Both the position numbers and the translations under genes were made by a program. The notes under the pieces were generated by a model. That model had not been told where the DNA came from. It did not search any database and worked only from the letters and a program-made list of their open reading frames with translations. DNA of 64,000 nucleotides from Bifidobacteriaceae bacterium. Lineage in GTDB: Bacteria; Actinomycetota; Actinomycetes; Actinomycetales; Bifidobacteriaceae. Below, one piece after another: positions 55,678 to 64,000 of this stretch. How positions within the stretch are numbered: the first letter of the stretch is position 1; the number at the start of each line of letters is the position of its first letter. The stretch is from contig JALCQD010000001.1 of NCBI GenBank assembly GCA_022651005.1, positions 372,001 to 436,000 of the forward strand, read 5' to 3'.

Positions 55678-55704
55678 CGCGAAAGACAACGAATAACCAC
55701 AACA

Positions 55705-55744
55705 AATCGCTGGGCGCCTCACCCGTTGATGACGCTCAGCGATT
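55705..55744 (+). terminator. Hairpin between SPFH and Arc genes
   Basis: AATCGCTGGGCG (55705-55716) pairs with CGCTCAGCGATT (55733-55744) apart from one G-T position; no T-run follows. Probable attenuator or RNA-processing element within the two-gene transcript. Confidence 0.55.
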
Positions 55745-55779
55745 ACACTAACCACAAGTATCCGCAGGAAAGGGGACCC

Positions 55780-55953
55780 ATGGCCGCAAAAAAGCAGTAT
55801 CCCCTCCGCGTCGACCCAGAACTGTGGAAAGCCGTCGAGAAATGGGCTTCCGACGAGCTGCGCTCCGTCAATGGTCAGATGGAATTCATCATCCGCGAAT
55901 CGCTCAAACGCTCGGGCAGACTGCCACACCCGCCGAAGGACGAGAAGAAATAG
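55780..55953 (+). CDS. Arc-type ribbon-helix-helix DNA-binding protein
   Basis: A 57-aa protein starting at ATG 55780 with GGAAAGGGGA upstream. The N-terminal strand KQYPLRVDPELWKAVEKWASDELRSVNGQMEFIIRESLKRSGR is the canonical Arc/MetJ ribbon-helix-helix. RHH dimers bind short repeated half sites; the ATATCA/TGATAT cluster before the SPFH gene is a candidate target. Antitoxins share this fold, but no toxin-like gene is adjacent, so a local repressor role is more likely. Confidence 0.88.
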   Translation: MAAKKQYPLRVDPELWKAVEKWASDELRSVNGQMEFIIRESLKRSGRLPHPPKDEKK

Positions 55954-55961
55954 TGGCGTCC

Positions 55962-56002
55962 TTCTTGACACTCAACGCGCCACGCTGCGTAAGTGTCAAG
56001 AA
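55962..56002. repeat. Hairpin with TCTTGACAC stem, copy 1
   Basis: TTCTTGACACT (55962-55972) pairs with AGTGTCAAGAA (55992-56002); an inner ACGC/GCGT pair extends the stem. It follows the Arc gene by 8 nt. Confidence 0.75.
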
Positions 56003-56051
56003 AGAAATGACCGAGAATCACTGTACTTCCAGCGATTCTGCAAGGAAGAAT

Positions 56052-56092
56052 CTCTTGACACTCAATCGGGTTCACTCGTCGGGTGTCAAGAG
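56052..56092. repeat. Hairpin with TCTTGACAC stem, copy 2
   Basis: CTCTTGACAC (56052-56061) pairs with GTGTCAAGAG (56083-56092). The stem core is identical to copy 1, the loop is unrelated. It abuts the stop codon of the GNAT gene on the minus strand. Confidence 0.75.
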
Positions 56093-56701
56093 TCAGAAAT
56101 CAATCCGATCAAACGGCACGAATGCTTCCGGAGCTACCGGCACCTCCCCCAGGGTCTTCTCCATCCACACCACGTCGAGCCACCGGTTGAACTTGAAGCC
56201 AAAGTGCGCAAAATTCGCCACGGTCTCATATCCAAGATGGCGATGGAACCCAATGCTTTCAACATTCTCAGCCGTAATGCAGGCGCCGAGATTCACCACG
56301 TGCTGAGCCTGAAGAGCGCGCTCCAACGCCGCGTAGAGCAGCGAGCCCACCCCTTGCCCACCACATGACTGGGACACATAGATGGCCGTTTCAACCGACC
56401 AGTCGTATGCCACTCGCTGCGAATACGCTCCCGCGTAGGCGTACCCCAGAATCTCGCCGTCCACGCGCTGCGCCACTAGATACGGGTAACGCTTCAGCGT
56501 TGCAGCGATGCGCTTTCCAAACTCCTCGACACTCGGCACCGTCTCTTCGAAGGTGATGGTGGTGTCGCGGACGTACGGCGCATAGATGGCAACGAGCGCC
56601 GCAGCATCTTCGGGGCTCGCCACACGGATGCGCACATCGCCACGCGCGGGTGTCGCAGCATCGCCAGGAGCCGCCGCTCCTGTACTCATATTTTTCGCCA
56701 T
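56093..56701 (-). CDS. GNAT N-acetyltransferase (phosphinothricin-acetyltransferase-like)
   Basis: A 202-aa acetyltransferase. VRIRVASPEDAAALVAIYAPYVRDTTITFEETVPS is the N-terminal substrate region typical of the Pat/MddA type. YLVAQRVDGEILGYAYAGAYSQRVAYDWSVETAIYV follows, and the acetyl-CoA loop is QSCGGQGVGSLLY (Q/RxxGxG/A). The C-terminal FHRHLGYETVANFAHFGFKFNRWLDVVWMEK is characteristic. ATG at 56701 is chosen because TACAAT lies exactly 6 nt upstream (leaderless). Family enzymes acetylate methionine derivatives or phosphinothricin; the substrate here is unknown. Confidence 0.9.
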   Translation of the reverse strand: MAKNMSTGAAAPGDAATPARGDVRIRVASPEDAAALVAIYAPYVRDTTITFEETVPSVEEFGKRIAATLKRYPYLVAQRVDGEILGYAYAGAYSQRVAYDWSVETAIYVSQSCGGQGVGSLLYAALERALQAQHVVNLGACITAENVESIGFHRHLGYETVANFAHFGFKFNRWLDVVWMEKTLGEVPVAPEAFVPFDRIDF

Positions 56702-56707
56702 AGGTGG

Positions 56708-56713
56708 ATTGTA
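56708..56713 (-). promoter_or_regulatory. -10 box (TACAAT) for leaderless GNAT gene
   Basis: TACAAT on the minus strand is followed by CCACCT and the ATG of the acetyltransferase gene, the clearest of the TANNNT-N6-ATG starts in the window. Confidence 0.6.
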
Positions 56714-56796
56714 CGCAGGCACGAATTTCTCAAATGTGCTACTTTCGCAATCAAGAGGTAACGCGCGTACAACGCTTGCACCATAACTGAAGAAAT

Positions 56797-56890
56797 GCTC
56801 GCCACCGGGTGAGCGCGCCAGCGGCGCACGCCGCTTGAGACATGTTCGATTTCATTAGGTCATCAGAAGAAATCGGAGATGTCTTTTTTT
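56797..56890 (+). promoter_or_regulatory. Structured leader with intrinsic terminator before SMR gene
   Basis: Two hairpins (56797-56814, stem GCTCGCC/GGTGAGC; 56820-56835, stem AGCGGC/GCCGCT) are followed by a terminator in which GACATGTTCGATTTC (56839-56853) pairs with 56869-56883 around a 3x3 internal loop, then TTTTTTT. No gene is transcribed into it on this strand and the SMR gene starts 78 nt later, so it looks like a riboswitch-type attenuator. A weak promoter (TTCGCA-18-TACAAC, 56744-56773) lies upstream. Consensus elements of guanidine-I, -II and -III riboswitches are not recognisable. Confidence 0.6.
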
Positions 56891-56967
56891 ATGCGCTCAC
56901 ACCAGCGCACCAGCGCTCACCCACCCGCCACCTCATCACTGAGGGGCACCCCGAAAGGACACACACC

Positions 56968-57288
56968 ATGCCATGGATCGAACTGATAGCCGCAGGACTC
57001 TTCGAATTCGTCTGGGCTTCCGCCATGAAAATGAGCGACGGCTTCACAAAGCTCGGATGGACGCTCACTACCTTCGCCACGATGGCCGCCAGCGTTGGGC
57101 TGCTGGCCTTGGCCACCAAGCACCTGTCCCTCAGCCTGGCCTATCCCATCTGGACGGGCATCGGTGCCGTCGGTTCAGTGCTGATAGGCGCGCTGGCTTT
57201 TAAGGACCGCATCGCTCCCATGACGTGGGTGTTCATCGCACTGCTCCTCATCGCCATCATCGGCATCAAGATGACCAGCAGCGAGTGA
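56968..57288 (+). CDS. SMR exporter, Gdx/SugE type
   Basis: A 106-aa four-helix protein of the small multidrug resistance family. WIELIAAGLFEFVWASAMKMSDGFTKLGW closely parallels SugE (Gdx), including the essential Glu (E13), the Trp three residues later and the K-x-x-x-GF motif. LAYPIWTGIGAVGSVLIGALAF is the conserved helix-3 segment. SugE/Gdx proteins export guanidinium in exchange for protons as antiparallel dimers. ATG at 56968 has GAAAGGA upstream and gives the exact family length. An attenuator-like leader precedes it. Confidence 0.93.
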   Translation: MPWIELIAAGLFEFVWASAMKMSDGFTKLGWTLTTFATMAASVGLLALATKHLSLSLAYPIWTGIGAVGSVLIGALAFKDRIAPMTWVFIALLLIAIIGIKMTSSE

Positions 57289-57342
57289 GGCCCAGGTGCT
57301 CGCCGAGTCTCTTCTTTGCGAGAGCCCACGCCAGCACCCTCG

Positions 57343-58590
57343 TCACTCCTCCTCAGCGATTGCCTCGCGTTCCATCGCAACAAACTTGCGCACGCTGGCG
57401 GTCACCGAATAATGCTCCAGGGTGTGCGTTGCGTACGTTCTGCTCCACCGCGCACGCTCCACGGGATGCTCAATCCACCAGTCGATGCGCTCCGCCAGAG
57501 CCTCGGCGTCCTCCACGGGGAAGGACGATTCATCGCACAGCGCGAACTGGCCCGCGGCAGAGAGCGCAGAATCGGCGATCACGGGGACGAGTCCCGTCGC
57601 CATCGCCTCGATGACGCTCACCGATTCGAGATCGGCTATCGAGGGGTGCACGAACAGATCACCCGACTTCAGGAATGCCGGCATGGCGGCGTTGGCGTGA
57701 AAGTCAATCGAGATGGGGTTCGCGAGCAGCTTTTTGGCGTGGCGCTTGAGCCTCCGCCGCAGCGGCCCCGTGCCAGCGATGAGCACATCGATCTGCTCGT
57801 TATATTTGCTGAGTCCCACGGCCTTGATGAGCGTCAGATGATCTTTCTCATTCGCCAGCCGACCCGACGCCAGAATCCTGAAACGGCGCGGCAAATGCAC
57901 GGCAACGTCCGTGGGGTTCTCGTTTTCCTCGATAACGCTGAGCTGCTTGCGCACGTCGCTGTAGTCATCATTGGTTTCGAGAACCGCCGCCTCCCGCTCG
58001 GCGCGGGTGAGCTTGTTCGCAACGAAGATGGGCCTGTACCCGTTGGAAATAACGTGCAGCGTATTGCGGTATCCGTGGTCTTGCAGCAATTGCGCGCCCA
58101 GGTGCGTGGGAACGTGCACGTGCGTCACGTACTTGTAAAGCCAATGCTTGAACAGCCAGTACAGGAATCGCGGAATCCCGGGAACGTAGCGCACACCCGC
58201 CGAGTAGGTGATGTTCTCCGGTTGCAGATGGAAAGCGGCCGTCACGGGGATGTGGCGGAATCTGGCGGCCTTGAGCGCCTCGCGGCCAAACTTGAAAGGA
58301 AGATAGATGTGCACCACGTCGACGCCTTTGAACGCCTGATCGAAAAGCTCGGGGCTGGGCTGGGCGAACGACATGTACTGCTTGCTGGCGATCCACGTGA
58401 CGAGCGGCAGATGGTGGATGCGCGCGCGGTATTCAGACGCTCCAACCCCCACGATGCGAACGGTGTGCCCTTGCGCTTCCAACTCGGCGGCGTATTGCAG
58501 GGCCGAGTTCGACGTCCCGTTGCCCTGGGTTCCGATGGTATCCATCACCATGGCGATGGTCAGCGGAGTCTCCTCAGAATCCAATGTCAT
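57343..58590 (-). CDS. GT4-family glycosyltransferase
   Basis: A 415-aa GT-B fold enzyme. The N-terminal domain has VMDTIGTQGNGTSNSALQYAAELEAQGHTV and VDVVHIYLPFKFGREAL; the C-terminal nucleotide-sugar domain has FRILASGRLANEKDHLTLIKAVG, VLIAGTGPLRRRLKR and the EX7E-like DLFVHPSIADLESVSVIEAMATGLVPVIAD. Related Gram-positive enzymes make alpha-glucosyl or galactosyl diacylglycerol; this role is possible but not shown. ATG at 58590 is preferred because TACGAT lies 7 nt upstream. Confidence 0.9.
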   Translation of the reverse strand: MTLDSEETPLTIAMVMDTIGTQGNGTSNSALQYAAELEAQGHTVRIVGVGASEYRARIHHLPLVTWIASKQYMSFAQPSPELFDQAFKGVDVVHIYLPFKFGREALKAARFRHIPVTAAFHLQPENITYSAGVRYVPGIPRFLYWLFKHWLYKYVTHVHVPTHLGAQLLQDHGYRNTLHVISNGYRPIFVANKLTRAEREAAVLETNDDYSDVRKQLSVIEENENPTDVAVHLPRRFRILASGRLANEKDHLTLIKAVGLSKYNEQIDVLIAGTGPLRRRLKRHAKKLLANPISIDFHANAAMPAFLKSGDLFVHPSIADLESVSVIEAMATGLVPVIADSALSAAGQFALCDESSFPVEDAEALAERIDWWIEHPVERARWSRTYATHTLEHYSVTASVRKFVAMEREAIAEEE

Positions 58591-58667
58591 GAATTCCATC
58601 GTATGCACCCGCGGCTACACAATTCTTAACAGCACCGTTCGGAAACAATGCGATGACACGACGATGC

Positions 58668-58673
58668 CACAAT
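58668..58673 (+). promoter_or_regulatory. -10-like box (CACAAT) before purT
   Basis: CACAAT ends 7 nt before the purT ATG. A GAGG within that gap is only 2 nt from the ATG, so leaderless initiation is possible. Confidence 0.35.
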
Positions 58674-58680
58674 GTGAGGT

Positions 58681-59958
58681 ATGGCGCTCCTTCATGGAGA
58701 TTCCTCCCTCGGGAATCCATTGCAAGACCACAACGTACGCGTTCTCCTTCTAGGCTCGGGCGAATTGGGCAAGGAAGTAGCTATCGAATTTGCGCGGCTC
58801 GGCGCGTGGGTGTGCGCGGCCGATGCGTACGATCACGCTCCCGCCAGTTATGTTGCCAACGAATCGCGAGTTCTCGACATGGCCGATTCCGAGGCTCTGA
58901 CTGCGTTGATTGCAAACACTCGCCCCACGATTATTGTTCCCGAGATCGAGGCGATCGCCACAGAAGTTCTAGCGGCAGCGGCAACAGGAAAAATCACAGA
59001 TCGACGCATCACGGTGGCGGCGAGCTCGCAAGCAATCGAGATCTGCATGGATAGGGAGAGGTTGCGCACACTGGCCGCAGTGGATCTTGGACTTCCCACA
59101 ACCCGTTACCGCTTTGCCGGTAACTTAACCGAAATGAGAGCGGCGGTTGCCGAGGTAGGAGCACCCTGCGTGGTGAAGCCGGTCATGAGCTCGTCCGGGC
59201 ATGGGCAGTCGGTAATTCGCTGCGGCGACGAGATTGTGATCAATGACGCCTGGGAAATCGCTCAGAACGAGCGGCGAGCGGCGGACGAGGGAGATATCTC
59301 GCGCGTCATCGTGGAGGCCTTCGCTCCGATTGACTACGAGGTGACGCTGCTCACTGTGAGTTCCGCGGCCGGCGTGGAATGCTGCACCCCGATTGGGCAG
59401 CGGCAGGAGAATGGCGACTACCGTGAATCCTGGCAGCCGGCCGTCGTTCCCAACGACGTGCTGCAGGAGGCGCGCCGCATCGCCACGACGTGCGTCGAGG
59501 GGCTGGCACAAAAGGCACGAGAAACAGGAGAGAACTGCTTCGGAGTCTTCGGCGTGGAACTATTCGTTCTGACCGATGGCAGCGTGCTGTTCAACGAGGT
59601 CTCCCCCCGCCCTCACGACACCGGAATGGTGACGATGATCTCCCAGAATCTCAGTGAATTCGCACTGCATGCCCGCGCGCTCCTCGGCGTCCCGCTCACT
59701 TCCGACTGCCTCGAGCTGCGCTCAGATCACACAACGTGGGCATCACGTCCCTTGGTGGCGCACGGCTACGGCGCGCCAGCAATCACTGGAATAGCCGACG
59801 CGCTCAGCGTCCCCAGCGCCGATGTGCGCATTTTCGGCAAGCCCACCATCGCCGGCAAACGACGTCTCGCTGTGGCCCTCGCCAGCGGAAAATCAGAGGC
59901 AGAGGCGCGCTCAAGAACCCAGAAAATTGTTAACTCTCTCGAAACAAATGTCAGCTGA
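58681..59958 (+). CDS. purT: Formate-dependent GAR transformylase
   Basis: A 425-aa ATP-grasp enzyme. RVLLLGSGELGKEVAIEFARLGAWVCAADAY begins the N-terminal dinucleotide-like domain, followed by PEIEAIAT, CVVKPVMSSSGHGQSV (ATP-grasp loop), FGVFGVELFVLTDGSVLFNEVSPRPHDTGMVT and RIFGKPTIAGKRRLAVALA. These match PurT rather than PurK. PurT makes formyl-GAR from GAR, formate and ATP, the third purine step without folate. It leads the purine gene cluster; the gap to purC is 91 nt, so co-transcription is likely. Formate would come from pyruvate formate-lyase in a fermenting host. Confidence 0.93.
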   Translation: MALLHGDSSLGNPLQDHNVRVLLLGSGELGKEVAIEFARLGAWVCAADAYDHAPASYVANESRVLDMADSEALTALIANTRPTIIVPEIEAIATEVLAAAATGKITDRRITVAASSQAIEICMDRERLRTLAAVDLGLPTTRYRFAGNLTEMRAAVAEVGAPCVVKPVMSSSGHGQSVIRCGDEIVINDAWEIAQNERRAADEGDISRVIVEAFAPIDYEVTLLTVSSAAGVECCTPIGQRQENGDYRESWQPAVVPNDVLQEARRIATTCVEGLAQKARETGENCFGVFGVELFVLTDGSVLFNEVSPRPHDTGMVTMISQNLSEFALHARALLGVPLTSDCLELRSDHTTWASRPLVAHGYGAPAITGIADALSVPSADVRIFGKPTIAGKRRLAVALASGKSEAEARSRTQKIVNSLETNVS

Positions 59959-60049
59959 ATTCAGCGTTTCTTTGTAACGCAGAATTGCTAGCTTGTTAAC
60001 TGTTACGGAATTTCCCTATCTCTTCAAAAAACGCAATCGAAAGGCGAAC

Positions 60050-60814
60050 ATGGAGAAGCTGGGTCTGCTCTATCAGGGCAAGGCAAAGAAACTGTACGCA
60101 ACTGAAGATCCCGAGGTTTTGTGGGTCGAATACCTCAATCAGGCTACGGCCGGTAATGGGGCAAAAAAAGAGCAGATTGTGGGGAAGGCGGAACTCAACA
60201 ACCGCATTACCACTCTGATCTTCGACGAACTCAAGCGCGTCGGCATCGATAGTCACTTGGTCAAGCAAATTTCTCCCACTGATCAGCTGGTGCGGAAAAT
60301 GACTATGTTCCCCCTCGAAATCGTGCAACGCAATGTGGCAGCAGGCAGCTTCTCGAAGCGCCTGGGAGTCGACGAGGGAACAGCTCTCAAGGAACCGGTG
60401 CTGGAATACTACTTCAAGTCGGATCCGCTCAACGACCCGTTTATCAACGACGATGACGCCGTGGCACTCGGCCTCGCCACTCGTGAGGAACTGGCACAGA
60501 TCGCCACGCTCGCCCGCACCATCAACGTCAAGCTCACCGCTCTCTTTGCTTCCATCGACGTGAGACTCGTCGATTTCAAGATCGAAATGGGAAAGACCTC
60601 CGACGGTGAGATTCTCTTGGCCGACGAAATCACGCCCGACACGTGCCGCCTCTGGGATCTGCGCTCGGGCGCAGACGCAGAGGGCGATGGCGCGGTGAAA
60701 GATGGCCAGATCGAGCGCCTCGACAAGGACATCTTCCGAAAGGACTTGGGAAGTATCCTTCCCGCCTATCACGAAATACTGGGCCGCCTCGAGAACCTGG
60801 CAGCGAGCCACTGA
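60050..60814 (+). CDS. purC: SAICAR synthetase
   Basis: A 254-aa enzyme joining CAIR and aspartate with [17 protein letters not shown] is the N-terminal signature, followed by [56 protein letters not shown] and [17 protein letters not shown] at 60050 has GAAAGG upstream and gives the family start; the frame is open 19 codons further without family-like content. purS follows after 47 nt. Confidence 0.97.
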   Translation: MEKLGLLYQGKAKKLYATEDPEVLWVEYLNQATAGNGAKKEQIVGKAELNNRITTLIFDELKRVGIDSHLVKQISPTDQLVRKMTMFPLEIVQRNVAAGSFSKRLGVDEGTALKEPVLEYYFKSDPLNDPFINDDDAVALGLATREELAQIATLARTINVKLTALFASIDVRLVDFKIEMGKTSDGEILLADEITPDTCRLWDLRSGADAEGDGAVKDGQIERLDKDIFRKDLGSILPAYHEILGRLENLAASH

Positions 60815-60861
60815 AAATCACAGTGAGCACCGTGAAACCGCACAGCGATAAGGAGAGTCAC

Positions 60862-61146
60862 ATGGAATCTTCAAAGAACTACAAGGTCACGGTGTACGTG
60901 ACATATAAGGAATCGGTGCTCGACCCCCAGGGCCAAGCCGTCCAGGGAGCCATTGAGCGCATGGGCTATGAGGGCATCGATTCCGTGCGCATTGGAAAAT
61001 ACTTCGAGATCACGGCGCACGCCGAGGATGGCAAGAGCCTCGAAGAAACAGTGGACGCTATCTGCGACAAGCTGCTGGCCAATCCCAACATGGAAACGTA
61101 TCGCTACGAGATCACCCACGCCGAGACGGACGGGGCACAGGCATGA
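60862..61146 (+). CDS. purS: FGAM synthase PurS subunit
   Basis: A 94-aa protein with the PurS pattern [44 protein letters not shown] and [17 protein letters not shown]. PurS bridges PurL and PurQ in the three-subunit formylglycinamidine synthase. ATG at 60862 has AAGGAG at 60850-60855. Its TGA overlaps the purQ ATG. Slightly longer than usual due to a C-terminal TDGAQA tail. Confidence 0.96.
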   Translation: MESSKNYKVTVYVTYKESVLDPQGQAVQGAIERMGYEGIDSVRIGKYFEITAHAEDGKSLEETVDAICDKLLANPNMETYRYEITHAETDGAQA

Positions 61147-61826
61147 GTGTCAGCTCCCCCCGTTTCGCTGTCATCGTCTTTCCCGGATCCAACTGTGACA
61201 AGGATCTGCTCTGGGGCATCAAGAACGTTGCGGGCATGGATGCGGAATTCGTACGCCACGACGCCACGAGCCTCGACGGCTTTGATGCCGTCCTCATCCC
61301 GGGAGGCTTCTCCTACGGCGACTACCTGCGCTGTGGCGCCATCGCGCGCTTCAGCCCGGTTATGGAGGAGGTCCGTCGCTTTGCGGAGGAGGGCAAGCCC
61401 GTCTTCGGCACCTGCAACGGTTTCCAGATTCTGTGTGAAGCGGGGCTGCTCCCGGGCGTGCTGCTGCGCAACACCTCTCTGCGTTTCGTGTGCGAAACCG
61501 CGGACGTCGAGGTTGCCAACGCCTCCACGCGTTTCACCAGCGAGTACGCAGACGGGCAACAGCTGCGCCTGCCGGTAGCCCATGCTGAAGGCCGCTACAC
61601 GGTCACCGACGAGGAACTTGCCGATTTGAAGGCCAACGGTCAGATCGCCTTCCGCTACGCGAAGGGTCACAATCCCAATGGATCCGTGGACGACATCGCC
61701 GGCGTCACCAACAAGGCGGGCAACGTGCTTGGCATGATGCCCCACCCCGAACGCGCCGTCGAAAAGCTGCTCGGCAGCGACGACGGCCTGCCGTTCTTCA
61801 CGTCCCTCATCAATTCCCTGCAATAA
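61143..61826 (+). CDS. purQ: FGAM synthase glutaminase subunit
   Basis: A 227-aa class I glutamine amidotransferase. [38 protein letters not shown], the nucleophile Cys in [19 protein letters not shown] and a C-terminal [12 protein letters not shown] histidine-glutamate pair are all present. It supplies ammonia to PurL. Overlaps purS by 4 nt and lies 26 nt before purL. Confidence 0.97.
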   Translation: MSVSSPRFAVIVFPGSNCDKDLLWGIKNVAGMDAEFVRHDATSLDGFDAVLIPGGFSYGDYLRCGAIARFSPVMEEVRRFAEEGKPVFGTCNGFQILCEAGLLPGVLLRNTSLRFVCETADVEVANASTRFTSEYADGQQLRLPVAHAEGRYTVTDEELADLKANGQIAFRYAKGHNPNGSVDDIAGVTNKAGNVLGMMPHPERAVEKLLGSDDGLPFFTSLINSLQ

Positions 61827-61852
61827 TCTGCAACGAAAGGCCTTCGCCTGAC

Positions 61853-64000
61853 ATGAAAAGCACAAATGCGAGCGCGGCAACCGCAGAACCTACCGCAGAA
61901 GAAGTACGCGACACCAAGATCTACCGCAACTGGAGCATGACCGACGCCGAATACGAGCGTGCAGTTGGTATGCTCGGACGCCTGCCCAACTACACAGAGG
62001 CCGGCCTGTTCGCCGTAATGTGGTCGGAACACTGCTGCTACAAGTCCTCCACCCCCATTCTCAAGACCTTCCCCACCAAGGGTCCTCGCGTGCTGCAGGG
62101 CCCCGGCGAGGGCGCCGGCATCGTGGACATCGGCAACGGCAAGGCCGTGGTGTTCAAGGCGGAAAGCCACAATCATCCCTCTGCCGTGGAGCCCTTTGAG
62201 GGCGCGGCAACTGGAGTGGGCGGTATTCTCAGAGACATCTTCTCCATGGGCGCCCGTCCTGTTGCGGTTCTCGATTCGCTGCGCTTCGGCGAGCTCGACG
62301 CTGCTCACGCCAAGGACGTGGATCGCAATAAATTCCTGGTCGATCAGGTGGTGGCCGGCATCTCCAGCTACGGCAATTGCATCGGCGTGCCCACGGTGGG
62401 CGGCGAAACGGAATTCGATGCGTGCTACGAGGGCAATCCTCTGGTCAATGTGATGTGCGTTGGACTCATCGACGTCAAGGACATCCAGAAGGGCCGTGCC
62501 GCGGGTGCCGGCAACTCCATCATGTACGTTGGCGCCACTACGGGCCGCGACGGCATTCACGGCGCCACTTTCGCCTCCGAGGAATTCGGCGAGGGCAATG
62601 AAACCCAACGTTCCGCCGTTCAGGTGGGCGATCCCTTCATGGAGAAGCAGCTCGTGGAGGCCTGCCTCGACGTGATCCACAACCACAACGACATCCTCGT
62701 GGGCATTCAGGATATGGGCGCCGCGGGTCTGGTGAGCTCCTCCGCCGAGATGGCGTCCAAGGCCGGCACCGGCCTGTACCTTAAGCTCGACGACGTTCCG
62801 CAGCGCGAAACCAACATGACTCCCTACGAGATGATGCTCTCCGAGTCCCAGGAACGCATGCTGTTGTGCGTGCGCGCTGGCCACGAAGAGGAAATCACAA
62901 AGATCTTCACGGCGTACGGCCTCGATGCGGTCACCATTGGCAAGGTCACCGACGACGGCAAGTACACGCTGGAGCACAAGGGACAGATCGTGGCCGACAT
63001 TCCGGTGCGCGCACTCACCGACGACGCTCCCGAATATCATCTTCCCGACACCGAGCCCGCTCGCCTTGCCGGCCTGCACGCAACGGACGCAAGCGCTGCG
63101 GCACTGCACATCACGAACCCTTCCGAGACTTTCCTGAAGCTGCTTGCAAGCCCCACGATCGCCTCCAAGGAACACATCTGGCACACCTATGATTCGCAGG
63201 TTCTCACGAACACCGTGATTCGCCCTGGCTCAGACGCGGCAGTGATTCGCGTTCGCGACACCGAGACGGCGCTGGCAATGACCACCGACTGCAACGGACG
63301 CTACATCTACCTCGATCCCGAAATCGGCGGAAAAATCGCCGTGGCAGAAGCGGCGAACAACATCGTGGCATCGGGTGCCACCCCGCTGGCCATCACTGAC
63401 TGCCTCAATTACGGCTCTCCCGAGAACCCCGAGGTCATGTACGATCTCAAGCGCTCGGCGGCCGGAATCTCCGAGGCCTGCCGCACCTTCGAGACTCCTG
63501 TCATCTCCGGAAACGTGAGTCTGTACAACGAAACCAGCCACGAAGCCGTGTACCCCACACCCATGATCGGCATGGTGGGCCTCATGGAGCACACGGATCA
63601 CATCACCACTCAGGACTTCACCACGGCCGGTGACGCGGTATATCTGCTTTCCGGCTCCCAAGGCATACGCCCCGACTTCGCCGGGTCCGAAGTGCAAAAA
63701 CTCACCACGGGAAGCATTGGCGGTGTGCTCGCCGACGTCGATCTCGACGACATCAAAAAGACTCAGGACGCACTGCTGACGGCAATCCGCGCTGGTCTGG
63801 TGAATTCCGCACACGACGTGAGCGAGGGCGGCGTGGCGGTCGCACTGGCGGAATCCGCCTTCGGCTTCGACTCGAAGTCCGGGACCGGACGCAACAACCC
63901 ACAAGCCGATGTGCTGGGCGTGGACGTGAATCTCGACATTGACGACCCCCTGCTCTTCGCGGAAACCGTGGGAGCGTTCGTCGTCTCGGTTCCGTCGAGC
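61853..64000 (+). CDS. purL: FGAM synthase PurL subunit, partial at right edge
   Basis: An uninterrupted frame of 716 codons reaching the window end, so the C-terminus is missing. ATG at 61853 follows CGAAAGG by about 14 nt. [35 protein letters not shown] (ATP/FGAR site), [23 protein letters not shown] and [11 protein letters not shown] identify the small PurL type that works with PurS and PurQ. The enzyme converts FGAR to FGAM using ATP and PurQ-derived ammonia. Confidence 0.97.
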   Translation, partial: MKSTNASAATAEPTAEEVRDTKIYRNWSMTDAEYERAVGMLGRLPNYTEAGLFAVMWSEHCCYKSSTPILKTFPTKGPRVLQGPGEGAGIVDIGNGKAVVFKAESHNHPSAVEPFEGAATGVGGILRDIFSMGARPVAVLDSLRFGELDAAHAKDVDRNKFLVDQVVAGISSYGNCIGVPTVGGETEFDACYEGNPLVNVMCVGLIDVKDIQKGRAAGAGNSIMYVGATTGRDGIHGATFASEEFGEGNETQRSAVQVGDPFMEKQLVEACLDVIHNHNDILVGIQDMGAAGLVSSSAEMASKAGTGLYLKLDDVPQRETNMTPYEMMLSESQERMLLCVRAGHEEEITKIFTAYGLDAVTIGKVTDDGKYTLEHKGQIVADIPVRALTDDAPEYHLPDTEPARLAGLHATDASAAALHITNPSETFLKLLASPTIASKEHIWHTYDSQVLTNTVIRPGSDAAVIRVRDTETALAMTTDCNGRYIYLDPEIGGKIAVAEAANNIVASGATPLAITDCLNYGSPENPEVMYDLKRSAAGISEACRTFETPVISGNVSLYNETSHEAVYPTPMIGMVGLMEHTDHITTQDFTTAGDAVYLLSGSQGIRPDFAGSEVQKLTTGSIGGVLADVDLDDIKKTQDALLTAIRAGLVNSAHDVSEGGVAVALAESAFGFDSKSGTGRNNPQADVLGVDVNLDIDDPLLFAETVGAFVVSVPSS

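Noticed and set aside
55780-55953. Toxin-antitoxin module
   Set aside because: The Arc-type protein could be an antitoxin, but neither the SPFH gene upstream nor the opposite-strand GNAT (phosphinothricin-acetyltransferase type, own promoter) resembles a toxin.
56797-56890. Assignment as guanidine-I/II/III riboswitch
   Set aside because: The characteristic conserved strings (for example tandem ACGR hairpin loops of class II) are not present; only the attenuator layout is supported.
61667-63184. Open frame of about 500 codons on the minus strand at the right end
   Set aside because: Antisense to purL, whose product is unmistakable.
50-64000. CRISPR arrays, rRNA and tRNA genes
   Set aside because: No regularly spaced repeats, cloverleaf-like sequences or rRNA segments were recognised by eye; a covariance scan would be needed to exclude a tRNA fully.

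Overview
The window looks like a chromosomal segment of a high-GC Gram-positive bacterium (Actinomycetota), most likely a Bifidobacteriaceae-type organism. Indicators seen in the sequence are actinobacterial families (DUF2342 and DUF3107 proteins, VKOR), a translational T-box in front of ileS, LAxTG/LPxTG-anchored surface proteins, and many start codons placed 6-7 nt after a TANNNT box with no usable Shine-Dalgarno (leaderless style). The genus cannot be fixed from sequence reading alone.

Layout. 0-8 kb: DUF2342 protein, YbaK-type tRNA deacylase, a large LATTG-anchored adhesin, a UvrD-like helicase, a degenerate APH-fold protein and a DUF3107 protein, closed by an 18-bp bidirectional terminator. 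8-15.5 kb: aldo/keto reductase, PHP phosphoesterase, VKOR, dapF, a membrane protein, and a two-component system with two small membrane-associated partners. 15.6-19.3 kb: ileS with its T-box leader. 19.3-23.9 kb: an AT-rich island opening with a small secreted peptide, an attenuator-like hairpin, a lipoprotein, and a translationally coupled adaptor/ATPase/permease exporter (MacAB type), a candidate bacteriocin or secreted-peptide system. 23.9-29.6 kb: a lipase-like hydrolase and a WxL surface system (LRR-WxL protein, DUF916/DUF3324 membrane protein, small WxL protein, decayed WxL-like gene), unusual for an actinobacterium.

29.8-36.4 kb: a giant acyl-CoA dehydratase activase-like protein, then xseA-xseB. 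36.4-43.8 kb: a sortase-dependent pilus operon (tip protein broken by a 1-nt frameshift, LPSTG backbone pilin, class C sortase, minor CnaB pilin). 44-51 kb: a membrane protein, a CBS protein, an ADP-ribosylglycohydrolase / NCS1 permease / PfkB kinase set analogous in content to yegTUV, and a membrane-fused spermidine-synthase-like protein. 51-54.5 kb: a TetR-regulated ABC exporter with twin palindromic operators. 54.5-56.1 kb: an SPFH protein and an Arc-type repressor embedded among five hairpins. 56-58.6 kb: GNAT acetyltransferase, a Gdx/SugE-type SMR exporter behind an orphan leader terminator, and a GT4 glycosyltransferase. 58.7-64 kb: purine operon purT-purC-purS-purQ-purL, running off the right edge.

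Functionally the window joins housekeeping metabolism (purines, lysine/peptidoglycan precursor, tRNA charging) with three accessory surface or secretion modules: the peptide-export island, the WxL cluster and the pilus operon. Candidates for least-described biology are the peptide/lipoprotein/MacAB island, the actinobacterial WxL cluster, the self-similar hairpin pairs around the SPFH-Arc genes, and the leader terminator before the SMR gene.
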